This document shows positions 10,402-19,876 of a stretch of DNA of 64,000 nt, one piece after another; within the stretch, counting starts at the first letter, position 1, and each line of letters begins with the position of its first letter. Below the pieces are notes generated by a model that made no database searches, was not told where the DNA came from, and saw only the letters and a list, made by a program, of their open reading frames with translations. A program made the translations under genes and the position numbers. The stretch is from JBCBSP01 sp039819095. GTDB taxonomy: Bacteria; Pseudomonadota; Alphaproteobacteria; Caulobacterales; Maricaulaceae. The stretch spans positions 62,001 through 126,000 of the forward strand of contig JBCBSP010000008.1 of assembly GCA_039819095.1 (NCBI GenBank), given 5' to 3'.

Positions 10402-11091
10402 CTACCAGGGCAGGTCTTCGCCGCTGACGTGGAAGAAGCGCCCGCTCATGGCCGGGTTGGCGCGGGCGATGAGGTCAAGCTGCCCATCGACCGATTCCGT
10501 TGTGGTGAGCAGGCCATTGGGCCCGCCCATATCAGTCTTCACCCAGCCTGGATGCAGGATCAGCACGATAATGCCCTGATCCTTCAGGTCCGCGCTGAGC
10601 GATTTTCCGATCGCGTTGAGCGCCGCCTTGGAGGCGCGATAGGCGTAGCGCCCGCCTGAATCATTGTCGCTGATCGAGCCCATGCGGCTGGATTGCAACG
10701 CGACCACCTTCATCTGGCTTTGCGCGACGAGATCCGCGAACGCTTCGGCCAGAGCCAGCGGCGCGATAGAATTCACCCGCAACGTATCGGCCAGAGCCTC
10801 GCTGGCGGCGGATCCGAAGCCGTGATCGGACGGGCCCATCACACCGGCATTCGCGAAAAGAATATCGACCGGCGCGTTAACCTGCTTGCGCAGGGCGGCG
10901 GCCGCGCTCAGATCCATCGCGTCATAGGCTTCGATGCGCAGACGCCCGTCGCCTGGGTCATGGGCCTTAAGCGCGTCAGCGCCGGCCGGGTCGCGCACCG
11001 CGGCGGTGATCGTCCAGCCGCGCGAGAGCAATTGGGCGGCATGTTCCAGGCCGAGGCCGCGATTGGCGCCGGTGATGAGGGCGTGAGGCAT
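10402..11091 (-). CDS. Short-chain dehydrogenase/reductase (SDR)
   Basis: This 229-residue cytosolic oxidoreductase has the classical SDR elements. TGANRGLG near residue 7 is the cofactor-binding TGxxxGxG, DILFANAGV is the NNAG-like motif, and YRASK near 155 supplies the catalytic Tyr and Lys. Length and the csgA-like tail fit small SDRs of unknown substrate. The ATG at 11091 has AAGGA 7 bases upstream; the frame extends further but without support. It is separated from the opposite NAD-glutamate dehydrogenase gene by a short divergent promoter region. Its substrate is unknown. Confidence 0.87.
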   Translation of the reverse strand: MPHALITGANRGLGLEHAAQLLSRGWTITAAVRDPAGADALKAHDPGDGRLRIEAYDAMDLSAAAALRKQVNAPVDILFANAGVMGPSDHGFGSAASEALADTLRVNSIAPLALAEAFADLVAQSQMKVVALQSSRMGSISDNDSGGRYAYRASKAALNAIGKSLSADLKDQGIIVLILHPGWVKTDMGGPNGLLTTTESVDGQLDLIARANPAMSGRFFHVSGEDLPW

Positions 11092-11348
11092 GGGTCGATC
11101 CTTGTCGTCGTGGCGACCGGCGCCGCGGTGGCCGGCCCTGTTAAAGGCGGCGCGGCGTGAGGCCGGGCGATGTTGAAACATAGCCGCGAAAGGAAGCATG
11201 ACGGGGCGGACGCGTCTACCGACACGCCTGCAAGTCTGCTGCGCGGGCGAGCACGCTTGAACCGGATTTTCGCGATAGTAGGCTCGCGTTAACCGCAATA
11301 GTTTTCCGGTAATTGAGTCACGCCGGTCAAAGCCCCGCAGAGGTTCCC

Positions 11349-14300
11349 ATGAGCGCCGTTGTTCGCGTCGCCTACGCCTACGAACTCAACCCGCTGCTGG
11401 ACGCAGCCCGAACCATATGGGGCGAGGCGTTTAAGGGGCCGGGCGATGTGGAAGCCTTCATCCGGCAAGTCGATGACGATGCGCTCGCCGATGATCTGGA
11501 AGGCGTCAAGATGGAGGATCTGCTCCATCTGCTGCACGAATTCTGGTCTTTCGCCGAAACCCGGCCCGGCGACCGCATTCTGGTTCGCGTCCGCCCGGCG
11601 CTGACGCGCGAGGGCGAGCCCATGATGCGCGACGTGCTGGAGATCATCAGTCGCGACCGGCCCTTCCTGGTCGATTCGGTCATGGGCGAGATATCCGCCC
11701 AGGGCCCTGACGTGCTGGCCATGTTCCATCCGATCGTGAATCTGCAGCGCGATGAAGACGGGCTGCGTGTGGCGTCAGGCGGGCAGCACCTGGCTGAATC
11801 CATGATCCAGGTCCATATCGCCCCGCTGGACGATGCCGGGCGTCGCGAGCTGGAAGCCGGCGTTCTGGACACGCTGAAAGACGTTCGGGCATCGGTTGAA
11901 GATTTCAACGACATGCGCGCGCAAATGGACGAGGCCATCGCGCATCTGGAGGCCGCGACCACCAATGCGCCCCGCGAAGAGGTCGAGGAATCGCTCGCCT
12001 TCCTGCGCTGGCTGCGCGACGACCACTTCGCCTTCCTCGGCGCGCGCTCCTACCGCTTCGATCTCGATGAAGCTGGCGAGCTCATCTCGCGCGAACCGAT
12101 CATCCTGAACGAAAGCGGGCGCGGCGTTCTGCGCGACCCGGAGCGCTACATCCTGCGCCGCGCGGTGGAGCCGGCTCAGCTTGCGCCGGCGGTTGAAGCC
12201 TTCCTGCGGGCCCCGACCCCGGTGATCGTCGCCAAGGCCAATATGAAAAGCCGGGTGCATCGCCGGGTCTATATGGATTTCATCGGGGTCAAACGGTATC
12301 GCGAAGATGGTCAGGTCGTCGGCGAAACCCGCTTTGTGGGGCTGTTTACAGCAGAAGCCTATGACCAGATGGCCCGCAAGGTTCCGCTTATCCGGCGCAA
12401 GGTGAGGCGGGTTCTGGAAAAGGCCGGCAAGACGCCAGGCAGCCACTCGGCGAAAAAGCTTCAGAACATCGTGGAGAACTATCCGCGCGACGAGCTGTTC
12501 CAGACCGAGGAAGAGGATCTTTACGAGATCAGCCTGGGCATTCTGCACCTGTTCGACCGGCCACGCACCAAGCTCTTCTTCCGGCGTGACCAGTTCGACC
12601 GCTTCGCCTCGGTTTTGCTCTTCGTTCCGCGCGACCGGTATAACGCCAAGCTGCGCGAGCAGGCCGGCGACATTCTGCGCGAGGCCTTCAACGGTCGGCT
12701 ATCGGCTTTCTATCCGATGTTCGGCGATGGCGCGCTGGCGCGGGTTCACTTCATCATCGGTCTGGAGCCGTTCAACCATCCCGAGCCCGACCTGTTGGAG
12801 TTGGAGAGCCGTATCGCGCGCCTGGCGCGCACCTGGGAGGATGATCTGCAATCGGCTGCGCGCCTGTCCGGGAACAAGCCGTTGCGCGCCGCGGTCAATC
12901 GCTATCTGGAAGGCTACAGCGCGGGTTATCGCGAGCGCTATGAGCCGGCCGAGGCTCTGCTCGATATCGCCCGTATGGAAAGCCTCACGGAGGCCTCGCC
13001 GATCGCTGCGCGTTCCTTCCAGGTCGACGCTGATGGCGAAGCGCGCCTGCATGTGAAGCTCTACTCGGCCGCTAAACCGCTCTCCCTGTCCAACGTGCTG
13101 CCGGTTCTTGAAGATCTCGGTCTGCATGTCGGGTCCGAATCCGGTTACGCCGTGCGGCGCAATACCCGGGCCGGTGTTGAATCGGTCTGGGTGCATGAGT
13201 TCGACATGCGCTTTGAAGCCGGCCAGATGGAGGCGTTCGAAGCGGTCGGGCCAGCCTTTGAAGAGGCGGTCATCGCGGTTCTGGACGGGCGTGCGGAGAG
13301 CGATGGGTTCAACCGTCTCATCCTCAGCATCGCGGTGGGGTGGCGTGACGCGGCCTTCCTGCGAGCCTGCGCACGCTATCGTCAGCAATCGGGGCTGGAC
13401 CCGTCACAAGCTCTGCAGGAAGAGGCGCTGGCGGCGCACCCGAAAATCGCGCACAGTCTTCTGAAGCTGGCTCAGGTGCGCTTCGACCCGGCCCTTGATC
13501 TTGATCTGAAGGGGCGAGAGGCCGAAGCCGATGCGATCGTACAGGAGGTTCAGGGCCTGCTGGACGAGGTCTCAAGTCTGGACCATGATCGTGCTCTGCG
13601 ACGGATTCTGCGTCTGCTCCAGGCTACGCTTCGCACGAATTTCCATCAGCGCGACGCGCAAGGGCGGCACAAGCCCTGGATATCGCTGAAGATTGACAGC
13701 CGCGCGCTGATTGATCTGCCAGAGCCCAAGCCGCACCGGGAGATTTTCGTGTGGAGCCCGCGTGTTGAGGGGGTTCACATTCGCTTCGGCCCGGTCGCGC
13801 GCGGCGGCTTGCGCTGGTCGGACCGGCGCGAGGACTTCCGCACCGAAGTGCTAGGCTTGGTCAAGGCCCAGCAGGTGAAGAACGCGGTCATCGTGCCGGT
13901 TGGCTCCAAGGGCGGTTTCTATCCTAAGCAATTGCCGAAATCCGGCCCGCGCGAGGACTGGATTGCGGAAGGCGCCGAGGCCTACAAGACCTTCATTCGC
14001 GGCCTGCTGGACATCACCGACAACATCAAGGGCGAGGCGGTGAAGCGCCCGGCGGAGGTGGTGTGCTGGGATGACGAGGACCCGTATCTGGTCGTCGCCG
14101 CCGACAAGGGCACAGCCACCTTTTCCGACACCGCTAACGCCGTGGCGACCGACGAGTATGATTTCTGGCTCTCCGACGCCTTCGCGTCGGGCGGTTCAGC
14201 CGGCTATGACCACAAGAAGATGGGCATCACCGCGCGGGGCGGCTGGGTCAGCGTCCAGCGCCATTTCCGCGAGCGGGGCAAGGATATCCAGACCGAGCCC

Positions 14301-16259
14301 TTCACCGTGGCCGGCGTCGGCGACATGTCCGGCGACGTGTTCGGCAATGGCATGCTGTTGTCGAAACAGATCCGTCTGATCGCCGCTTTTGATCACCGCG
14401 ATATCTTCATCGACCCCGATCCGAGCGATCCGGAGCGCCTGTGGGAGGAGCGCAAGCGCCTGTTCGATCTCGGCCGCTCAAGCTGGGCCGACTATGACGC
14501 CGGGCTGATTTCTAAGGGCGGCGGCGTGTTTTCACGGTCCGCCAAGTCGATCAGGCTGAACGACGAGATCAAGGCCCTGACCGGGCTGGAAGACGATGCG
14601 GTCGCGCCCAACGAACTCATTCGCGCTCTCTTGAAGCTGGATGTTGAGCTGCTCTGGTTCGGCGGCATCGGCACCTATGTCAAAGCCGGCCCTGAACAGA
14701 ATTACGAGGTGGGCGACAAGGCCAATGACGCCTTGCGCATCAACGCTGGTGAGCTGCGCTGCAAGGTGGTCGGCGAGGGCGCCAATCTGGGCATGACCCA
14801 GGCCGCCCGCATCGAGTTTGACCGTGAGGGCGGGCGGGTGAACGCCGACTTTGTCGATAACTCCGCCGGCGTCGACAGTTCCGACCATGAAGTGAACATC
14901 AAAATCCTGCTCAATCCGATGGTGCGCGAAGGCGCGCTCAGCCTGCCGGATCGCAACGTGCTGCTTGAAGCCATGACCGATGAGGTCGCGCACCACGTGC
15001 TGGAGCACAATTACGACCAGACGCTTGCGCTCACCCTGGCCAAGGAAAACGCCGCCGCCGATCTGGACGCCCACGAGCGCATGATGCAGCGCCTGGAGCG
15101 CGCCGGTCAGCTGGACCGCGAGGTTGAAGGCCTGCCCAGCGCCGAGGGCATGCGCGAGCTGAAGGCCCGGGGGCTGGGTCTGACGCGCCCTGAGATCGCC
15201 GTGCTGATCAGCTATGCCAAGATCACCCTGTTTGACGAGCTGGTCGCGTCCAACGTTCCTGACGATCCGCATTTCAACGAGGCGCTGCTGTCCTACTTCC
15301 CGCATCAGCTCAAGCCTTATGGCGAGGCGATGCACGGGCATCGGCTGAAGCGTGAAATCATCGCGACCATGCTGGCCAATGACATGGTCAATCTGGGCGG
15401 GCCGACCTTTGTGCACCGCGCCATGGAATCCACCGCCGCTGACGGCGCGGCGGTGGCGCGCGCCTTTGAGGCGGGCCGCGCCATCTTCCGCTATTCGGAT
15501 CTGACCGACCGCATCAATGCGCTGGACAATCAGGCCCCGACCGCCGTGCAGCATCAGCTGCATGAGGAGATTATCCGCCTGCTTCGCCGCCAGACCTATT
15601 GGCTGGCGCGGCGCGCGCGCGGCTTCGAGCAGGGCCAGGTGGAGACGATTGACGAGATCATCGACGCCTATCGACCAGGCGTCGATCAGCTGAAAGGGTT
15701 CGTCAGCGCCATCGCGTCAGAGCACGACCAGGCAGGCATGACCCAGCGCCTTGACGCCTATGTGGAGGCCGGAGCGCCGGAGGATCTGGCGCGCGACGTC
15801 GCACAGCTGCGTCCGCTCACCTCCTCGTCGGATGTGATCGATCTTTCCGTGCGTCGGTCCTGGCCTCTGGAGGCGACCGCCCAGCTCTACCACGCCATCG
15901 GCGCGCGCTTCCGCTTTGACGAGCTGCGCGGCTCGGGCGGGCGGATCTCCTCGGACCTGCATTGGGACAGGCTGGCCGTGCGCCGTCTCATCGAAGACCT
16001 TTACGCCAGCCAGCTATCGATCAGCGAGGCGATGATCGGCTTCGCCGGAGAAGCGGGCGGGTCGCACCAGTCCCGGGTGGAGACGCCCGATCGCGACTGG
16101 GCCGAAGCGCTGGTGGACGCCTGGCAATCGGCCCATGCGGTTGATGTTGACCGCGCCGATGCGGCGCTCGATGAGCTGGCCGCATCGGGCGGATGGACGC
16201 TGTCAAAGGTCGCGATTGCGTCAACGCAGCTGCGCGAGCTGGCTCAGGGCCTGGCCTGA
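11349..16259 (+). CDS. NAD-specific glutamate dehydrogenase, large (GDH-180 type)
   Basis: This 1,636-residue enzyme deaminates L-glutamate to 2-oxoglutarate and ammonia with NAD+. It has the length and layout of the alphaproteobacterial/actinobacterial GDH-180 class. An N-terminal regulatory half carries ACT-like segments, and the catalytic domain begins near residue 810. RGGLRWSDRREDFRTEVLGL and the following KNAVIVPVGSKGG hold the substrate-binding lysines, and VAGVGDMSGDVFGNGML is the dinucleotide-binding segment. I chose ATG 11349, with AGAGG about 6 bases upstream, over the ATG 12 codons earlier. It stands as a single gene. Next to a TonB receptor and a peptidase it fits catabolism of peptide-derived glutamate, in line with N-formylglutamate amidohydrolase farther right. 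Confidence 0.96.
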   Translation: MSAVVRVAYAYELNPLLDAARTIWGEAFKGPGDVEAFIRQVDDDALADDLEGVKMEDLLHLLHEFWSFAETRPGDRILVRVRPALTREGEPMMRDVLEIISRDRPFLVDSVMGEISAQGPDVLAMFHPIVNLQRDEDGLRVASGGQHLAESMIQVHIAPLDDAGRRELEAGVLDTLKDVRASVEDFNDMRAQMDEAIAHLEAATTNAPREEVEESLAFLRWLRDDHFAFLGARSYRFDLDEAGELISREPIILNESGRGVLRDPERYILRRAVEPAQLAPAVEAFLRAPTPVIVAKANMKSRVHRRVYMDFIGVKRYREDGQVVGETRFVGLFTAEAYDQMARKVPLIRRKVRRVLEKAGKTPGSHSAKKLQNIVENYPRDELFQTEEEDLYEISLGILHLFDRPRTKLFFRRDQFDRFASVLLFVPRDRYNAKLREQAGDILREAFNGRLSAFYPMFGDGALARVHFIIGLEPFNHPEPDLLELESRIARLARTWEDDLQSAARLSGNKPLRAAVNRYLEGYSAGYRERYEPAEALLDIARMESLTEASPIAARSFQVDADGEARLHVKLYSAAKPLSLSNVLPVLEDLGLHVGSESGYAVRRNTRAGVESVWVHEFDMRFEAGQMEAFEAVGPAFEEAVIAVLDGRAESDGFNRLILSIAVGWRDAAFLRACARYRQQSGLDPSQALQEEALAAHPKIAHSLLKLAQVRFDPALDLDLKGREAEADAIVQEVQGLLDEVSSLDHDRALRRILRLLQATLRTNFHQRDAQGRHKPWISLKIDSRALIDLPEPKPHREIFVWSPRVEGVHIRFGPVARGGLRWSDRREDFRTEVLGLVKAQQVKNAVIVPVGSKGGFYPKQLPKSGPREDWIAEGAEAYKTFIRGLLDITDNIKGEAVKRPAEVVCWDDEDPYLVVAADKGTATFSDTANAVATDEYDFWLSDAFASGGSAGYDHKKMGITARGGWVSVQRHFRERGKDIQTEPFTVAGVGDMSGDVFGNGMLLSKQIRLIAAFDHRDIFIDPDPSDPERLWEERKRLFDLGRSSWADYDAGLISKGGGVFSRSAKSIRLNDEIKALTGLEDDAVAPNELIRALLKLDVELLWFGGIGTYVKAGPEQNYEVGDKANDALRINAGELRCKVVGEGANLGMTQAARIEFDREGGRVNADFVDNSAGVDSSDHEVNIKILLNPMVREGALSLPDRNVLLEAMTDEVAHHVLEHNYDQTLALTLAKENAAADLDAHERMMQRLERAGQLDREVEGLPSAEGMRELKARGLGLTRPEIAVLISYAKITLFDELVASNVPDDPHFNEALLSYFPHQLKPYGEAMHGHRLKREIIATMLANDMVNLGGPTFVHRAMESTAADGAAVARAFEAGRAIFRYSDLTDRINALDNQAPTAVQHQLHEEIIRLLRRQTYWLARRARGFEQGQVETIDEIIDAYRPGVDQLKGFVSAIASEHDQAGMTQRLDAYVEAGAPEDLARDVAQLRPLTSSSDVIDLSVRRSWPLEATAQLYHAIGARFRFDELRGSGGRISSDLHWDRLAVRRLIEDLYASQLSISEAMIGFAGEAGGSHQSRVETPDRDWAEALVDAWQSAHAVDVDRADAALDELAASGGWTLSKVAIASTQLRELAQGLA

Positions 16260-16338
16260 GGCCGGGTCGCTCGCTTGTGGATAACCTGCTCCAGGGTTGG
16301 GCAACCGGGGCGCGTCAATCGGGCGCGCCTAGGGCTTG

Positions 16339-16361
16339 TGTTGTATGACCTTTATGCAACA
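16339..16361. promoter_or_regulatory. Imperfect inverted repeat upstream of TonB receptor gene
   Basis: TGTTGTAT at 16339-16346 and ATGCAACA at 16354-16361 are inverted 8-base arms with one mismatch and a 7-base spacer. They lie about 160 bases before the receptor start inside a 262-base gap that has no gene. It could be a regulator site for the receptor gene, but the support is one occurrence only. Confidence 0.3.
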
Positions 16362-16521
16362 TCGCGCGACAAAGGCCGGATTGTGGCAGCTCAATCTGAT
16401 GAACAGCGCTTTACGGGGCCATGACATTTTCTCCATAGTCGCCCGGACAGCCGGGAATCCGGCGTGCGTCACCCGCATGTGTGCGGGAAATCATGACGAT
16501 CAAACAACAAGGGGAACGATC

Positions 16522-19500
16522 GTGAGCATTTGGGATAAAGAACGCCTTCTGCGTTCAACGATTCTCGCTGGCTTTGCCGCGACGGCCGTCTCGGTTCCGG
16601 CCATTGCGCAAGACGGCGATGCCGGCCAGGCTCCGCCGGTGACTGTGGATCAGTCGAGCGAAGACGACAGCGAGGCGACGTCAGACGATCGCATCGTCGT
16701 CACAGGTTCTCGCATTCGGCGCGACTCTTTCACTTCAACCTCGCCGCTGCAGGTGGTCGACTCGGCGACCATCTCCGAGGCCGGCCTGATTGATGTCGGT
16801 GAAATTCTGCGGTCCACGACCGTGGTTCAGGGCGTGCAGCTCGACCAACAGTTCAACTCGCTGTTCGTTTCCGATGCCGGGCCGGGCGGCCAGGCGGTCG
16901 GGCTTCGCGGGCTTGGCCCCGAGCGGACGCTCAACCTTGTCAATGGCCGTCGTATGGCGCCGGCGGGCGTTGAAGGCGCCCCGTCCTTCCCGGATATCTC
17001 GCTCATCCCGAGCTCGGCGATCGAGCGTGTGGACATCCTGCTTGACGGCGCATCGTCGGTTTACGGCTCAGACGCCGTCGGCGGCGTGATCAACTTCATT
17101 CTGCGCGACAGCTTTGACGGGATTCAGGTCGAAGCCCAGTACAACGCCCCGCAGGAAAGTGGCGGTGCGAGCAGCCAGATCAACATGGTCATGGGTCAAT
17201 CCAATGACCGCGGGCGGTTCATCTTCGCGCTTGAGCATACCGATGTTGAAGAGCTTCGCGGTAATGACCGTGACTGGATGTGCCACAACGCCGATGACGC
17301 CCGGGCTCAGCCGAACACCGGTTGGGATGTGTTTGCCGGCGAGACCATTTGTGGTCCGCTCGATATCGTCAGTGACGACAACGGCACGCCGGATGACCCG
17401 AGCGACGACTTCATCGACCGTTTCGTGGGCACAACCGGCTATGGCGCGGACTTCATTCCCGCGTTCGGGACTTTCCTGGTTACGCGTGTCGGCACGCCCA
17501 ACCCGGCCTTCGGCGTTCTTGAGAACTACGAAATCTGGGACTTCAGCGGCCAAGGCTTGAGCCAGCTCTGGGTCAAGCAGAACGAGGATCAGTGGCTCAC
17601 GCCGCAGAGCGAGCGTCTCAACGCCTACTTCAGCGGCGAGTACGATCTGGACGCGATTCTGCCTGGCACGTCCGCCTTCTTCGAGTTTGGCGTCGCCAAT
17701 CGCCAGACCTATTTCGAGTTTGACCGTGGAACCCTCGGCACCGTCGCGGCTTGGGACAGCCCGTACGTGCCGCAGGCGTTCAACGGTTTCACGACACCTG
17801 CGGTTCCGGGTCTGGACGGGTTTGATGTTCGTCCGCTTACTCCGTGGACCGACTATCTGAATGTTGAGCTGACGCAGTGGCGCAGCTTTGGCGGGTTGCA
17901 AGGCGATCTTTCCTTCGCCGGCCTGCCGAGCTGGGATTATGAGGCCTTCGCCGGTTACACCCGCTCGCAAGGCTTCGCTGAGCGTACGGTTGTCCGTGAA
18001 GAGGCGCTCATCCGCTCCATGAACGTTCAGGTGAACCCGGATACTGGCGTTGTCGAGTGCGCGCCGGTTGATGAGTTGATCGCGCCGTTCAACAGCGGCA
18101 TCTCCGATGAGCCGTGCATTCCGTTCAATATGCTGTTCCCGGGCCTGTTCCCGCTGAATGGCGAGGAGCCGGTCGCCGAAGATCCGCGGATCGTGGATTA
18201 TCTGCGCGGCTTCCGCACCTCGACCACCTTCGTTGATGAGCGGATCGCCGGCGGCTTCGTGACCGGACCGGTCTACAACTTGCCCGCGGGTGATTTGCAG
18301 GTTGTGCTTGGCGCCGAATGGCGTGAATCGGCCATCGATACGCGCTCCGACGACACGACAATCCGCGGCCTGGGTGACGGTTTCTTCACCGATCGCCGGA
18401 CTGCTGGCAGCGTGGAGTTGTTCGAGGTCTATGGTGAGGCGTCGATCCCGATTCTCGAAGGCCATCGCTTCGCCGAAGTTCTTGAGGTCTCGCTCGCCGG
18501 TCGCTACGTGGACCATGAGTTCTACGGCAGCAATGAGGTGTATTCGGGCAATATTCGCTATCAACCGTTCGACTGGCTAACCGTCCGCGGTACCTACGGT
18601 ACGTCGTTCCGTGCACCGAACCTGCGCGAACTCTTCCTGGAAGGGCAGTCTTCGTTCGCCGCCGTGACGGACCCCTGTGAGGTTCCGGTCACCGCTCAGG
18701 ACGATACCGACGGAGAGCCCGGTTTCGACACCTACAACGGTGGTGAGGACCTGGATGGTGACGGCGTGGGCGACCGCGACGGCCGTTCGCTCGACGTGAT
18801 CAATAACTGCATCACCGAAGGCCTTGATCCGTTCTCGCTGGCGCTCGGCGTCAACACCGGTTCGGTCGAGGTGTTCAACGCCGGCAACACCGGTCTTGAT
18901 CCGGAAGAGTCCACGGCTTGGACGGCGGGCTTCGTCGTCGATCAGCCCTGGTTCGATTGGATCGACTTGCGCGTGGGCGTGAACTTCTTCGAGTACAAGA
19001 TCGAGAATTCGGTGTTCTCGCCTACCGCTCAGTTCCTGGTCACCCAGTGCTATACGTCGGAAGACTTCCCGGATGATCCGTTCTGTACCCGCCGTTCGCG
19101 TGATCCGCTCACCGGCTTCCTGCTGGAAGTTGATGCGACACCGTTCAACATCGCAGAAGAGCTGTCGGCGGGTTACGATCTGAACCTCGCCGTTGCGAAG
19201 GATTTCGACGCCTTCGGTCGTAACTTCCGCGTCTCTTCCGATGTCGTCGCGACGATGACTGACGAGGTAAGCCAGACGATCATCTTCGAAGGTGCAGATC
19301 CTGACTTCGACGATGATGCGGGCCAGATCGGCAACCCGTACTGGCGTGCGAACTTCAACCAGCGTCTCGAGAGCGGACCGTGGACGCTCTTCTGGCAAGC
19401 GCGCTATATCGGTGATCAAGGCCGGTTCGAGCCGGATCCGTCCGGCGGCCTGCTGGGCGTGCCGGGCAACTGTGACGGCGGCACCGCCTTCGTTCCGGAG

Positions 19501-19719
19501 TGCTACAAGGTGGACGCCATCTTCTACCACAATGTTTCTCTGACCTATCAGCAGGACACGTGGACCGTTCGTGCAGGCATCAACAACCTGCTCGACCAGG
19601 ATCCGCCGGTGCTTGATGAGGACATTGGCGCCACGCTCGACGCTCGCGGTGTTCCGATCGGCGTCGGTTATGACCGGATTGGACGTCAGTTCTTCTTGAA
19701 CCTGTCCAAAGCCTTCTAA
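16522..19719 (+). CDS. TonB-dependent outer-membrane receptor
   Basis: This 1,065-residue outer-membrane transporter has a signal peptide (LLRSTILAGFAATAVSVPAIAQ) and a TonB-box-like DDRIVVTGSRI. A plug follows (LVNGRRMAPAG, then LLDGASSVYGSDAVGGVINFI), then a 22-strand barrel ending in the aromatic C-terminus FFLNLSKAF. GTG 16522 is preferred because AAGGGG lies 7 bases upstream and it starts the signal peptide directly; the upstream frame extension does not. An acidic loop near residues 740-755 reads DLDGDGVGDRDG, which resembles a calcium-binding DxDxDG loop. The substrate is unknown, but the next gene is a secreted S9 peptidase, so a peptide or amino-acid derivative is likely. Confidence 0.93.
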   Translation: MSIWDKERLLRSTILAGFAATAVSVPAIAQDGDAGQAPPVTVDQSSEDDSEATSDDRIVVTGSRIRRDSFTSTSPLQVVDSATISEAGLIDVGEILRSTTVVQGVQLDQQFNSLFVSDAGPGGQAVGLRGLGPERTLNLVNGRRMAPAGVEGAPSFPDISLIPSSAIERVDILLDGASSVYGSDAVGGVINFILRDSFDGIQVEAQYNAPQESGGASSQINMVMGQSNDRGRFIFALEHTDVEELRGNDRDWMCHNADDARAQPNTGWDVFAGETICGPLDIVSDDNGTPDDPSDDFIDRFVGTTGYGADFIPAFGTFLVTRVGTPNPAFGVLENYEIWDFSGQGLSQLWVKQNEDQWLTPQSERLNAYFSGEYDLDAILPGTSAFFEFGVANRQTYFEFDRGTLGTVAAWDSPYVPQAFNGFTTPAVPGLDGFDVRPLTPWTDYLNVELTQWRSFGGLQGDLSFAGLPSWDYEAFAGYTRSQGFAERTVVREEALIRSMNVQVNPDTGVVECAPVDELIAPFNSGISDEPCIPFNMLFPGLFPLNGEEPVAEDPRIVDYLRGFRTSTTFVDERIAGGFVTGPVYNLPAGDLQVVLGAEWRESAIDTRSDDTTIRGLGDGFFTDRRTAGSVELFEVYGEASIPILEGHRFAEVLEVSLAGRYVDHEFYGSNEVYSGNIRYQPFDWLTVRGTYGTSFRAPNLRELFLEGQSSFAAVTDPCEVPVTAQDDTDGEPGFDTYNGGEDLDGDGVGDRDGRSLDVINNCITEGLDPFSLALGVNTGSVEVFNAGNTGLDPEESTAWTAGFVVDQPWFDWIDLRVGVNFFEYKIENSVFSPTAQFLVTQCYTSEDFPDDPFCTRRSRDPLTGFLLEVDATPFNIAEELSAGYDLNLAVAKDFDAFGRNFRVSSDVVATMTDEVSQTIIFEGADPDFDDDAGQIGNPYWRANFNQRLESGPWTLFWQARYIGDQGRFEPDPSGGLLGVPGNCDGGTAFVPECYKVDAIFYHNVSLTYQQDTWTVRAGINNLLDQDPPVLDEDIGATLDARGVPIGVGYDRIGRQFFLNLSKAF

Positions 19720-19739
19720 TCGAGGCTGGCAACACTCAG

Positions 19740-19768
19740 AAGGCCCGCCCCATCGGGGCGGGCCTTTT
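19740..19768 (+). terminator. Intrinsic terminator after TonB receptor gene
   Basis: A perfect 12-base stem, AAGGCCCGCCCC with GGGGCGGGCCTT, encloses ATC and runs into TTTT. It lies 20 bases past the receptor stop and separates the receptor from the peptidase transcript. Confidence 0.93.
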
Positions 19769-19816
19769 CTTTGGCAGATTGAAGTTTTCGACGCCCGAGA
19801 TAGCGGTTCGGCAGAA

Positions 19817-19845
19817 TTGAAACCACCGCAATAGTCCTGTTAGTC
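19817..19845 (+). promoter_or_regulatory. Candidate housekeeping promoter of S9 peptidase gene
   Basis: TTGAAA at 19817-19822 and TTAGTC at 19840-19845 are separated by 17 bases and lie 31 bases before the start codon. The first matches 5 of 6 bases of TTGACA and the second is weak. The placement just after a terminator supports an independent transcript. Confidence 0.4.
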
Positions 19846-19876
19846 TGGGCGTCATCCACTGAGCTAAGAGGCCGTC

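Noticed and set aside
14532..15563. A 343-codon minus-strand frame inside the glutamate dehydrogenase gene.
   Set aside because: It is opposite to a strongly conserved enzyme and has no ribosome site or known domain.
17068..18564. A 498-codon open frame on the minus strand inside the TonB receptor gene.
   Set aside because: It is fully antisense to a conserved receptor gene. Its composition shows no domain and high-GC codon bias keeps such frames open by chance.
19028..19150. A cysteine-rich stretch in the TonB receptor as a metal-binding domain.
   Set aside because: The cysteines are few and scattered in an extracellular loop; disulfides are more likely.
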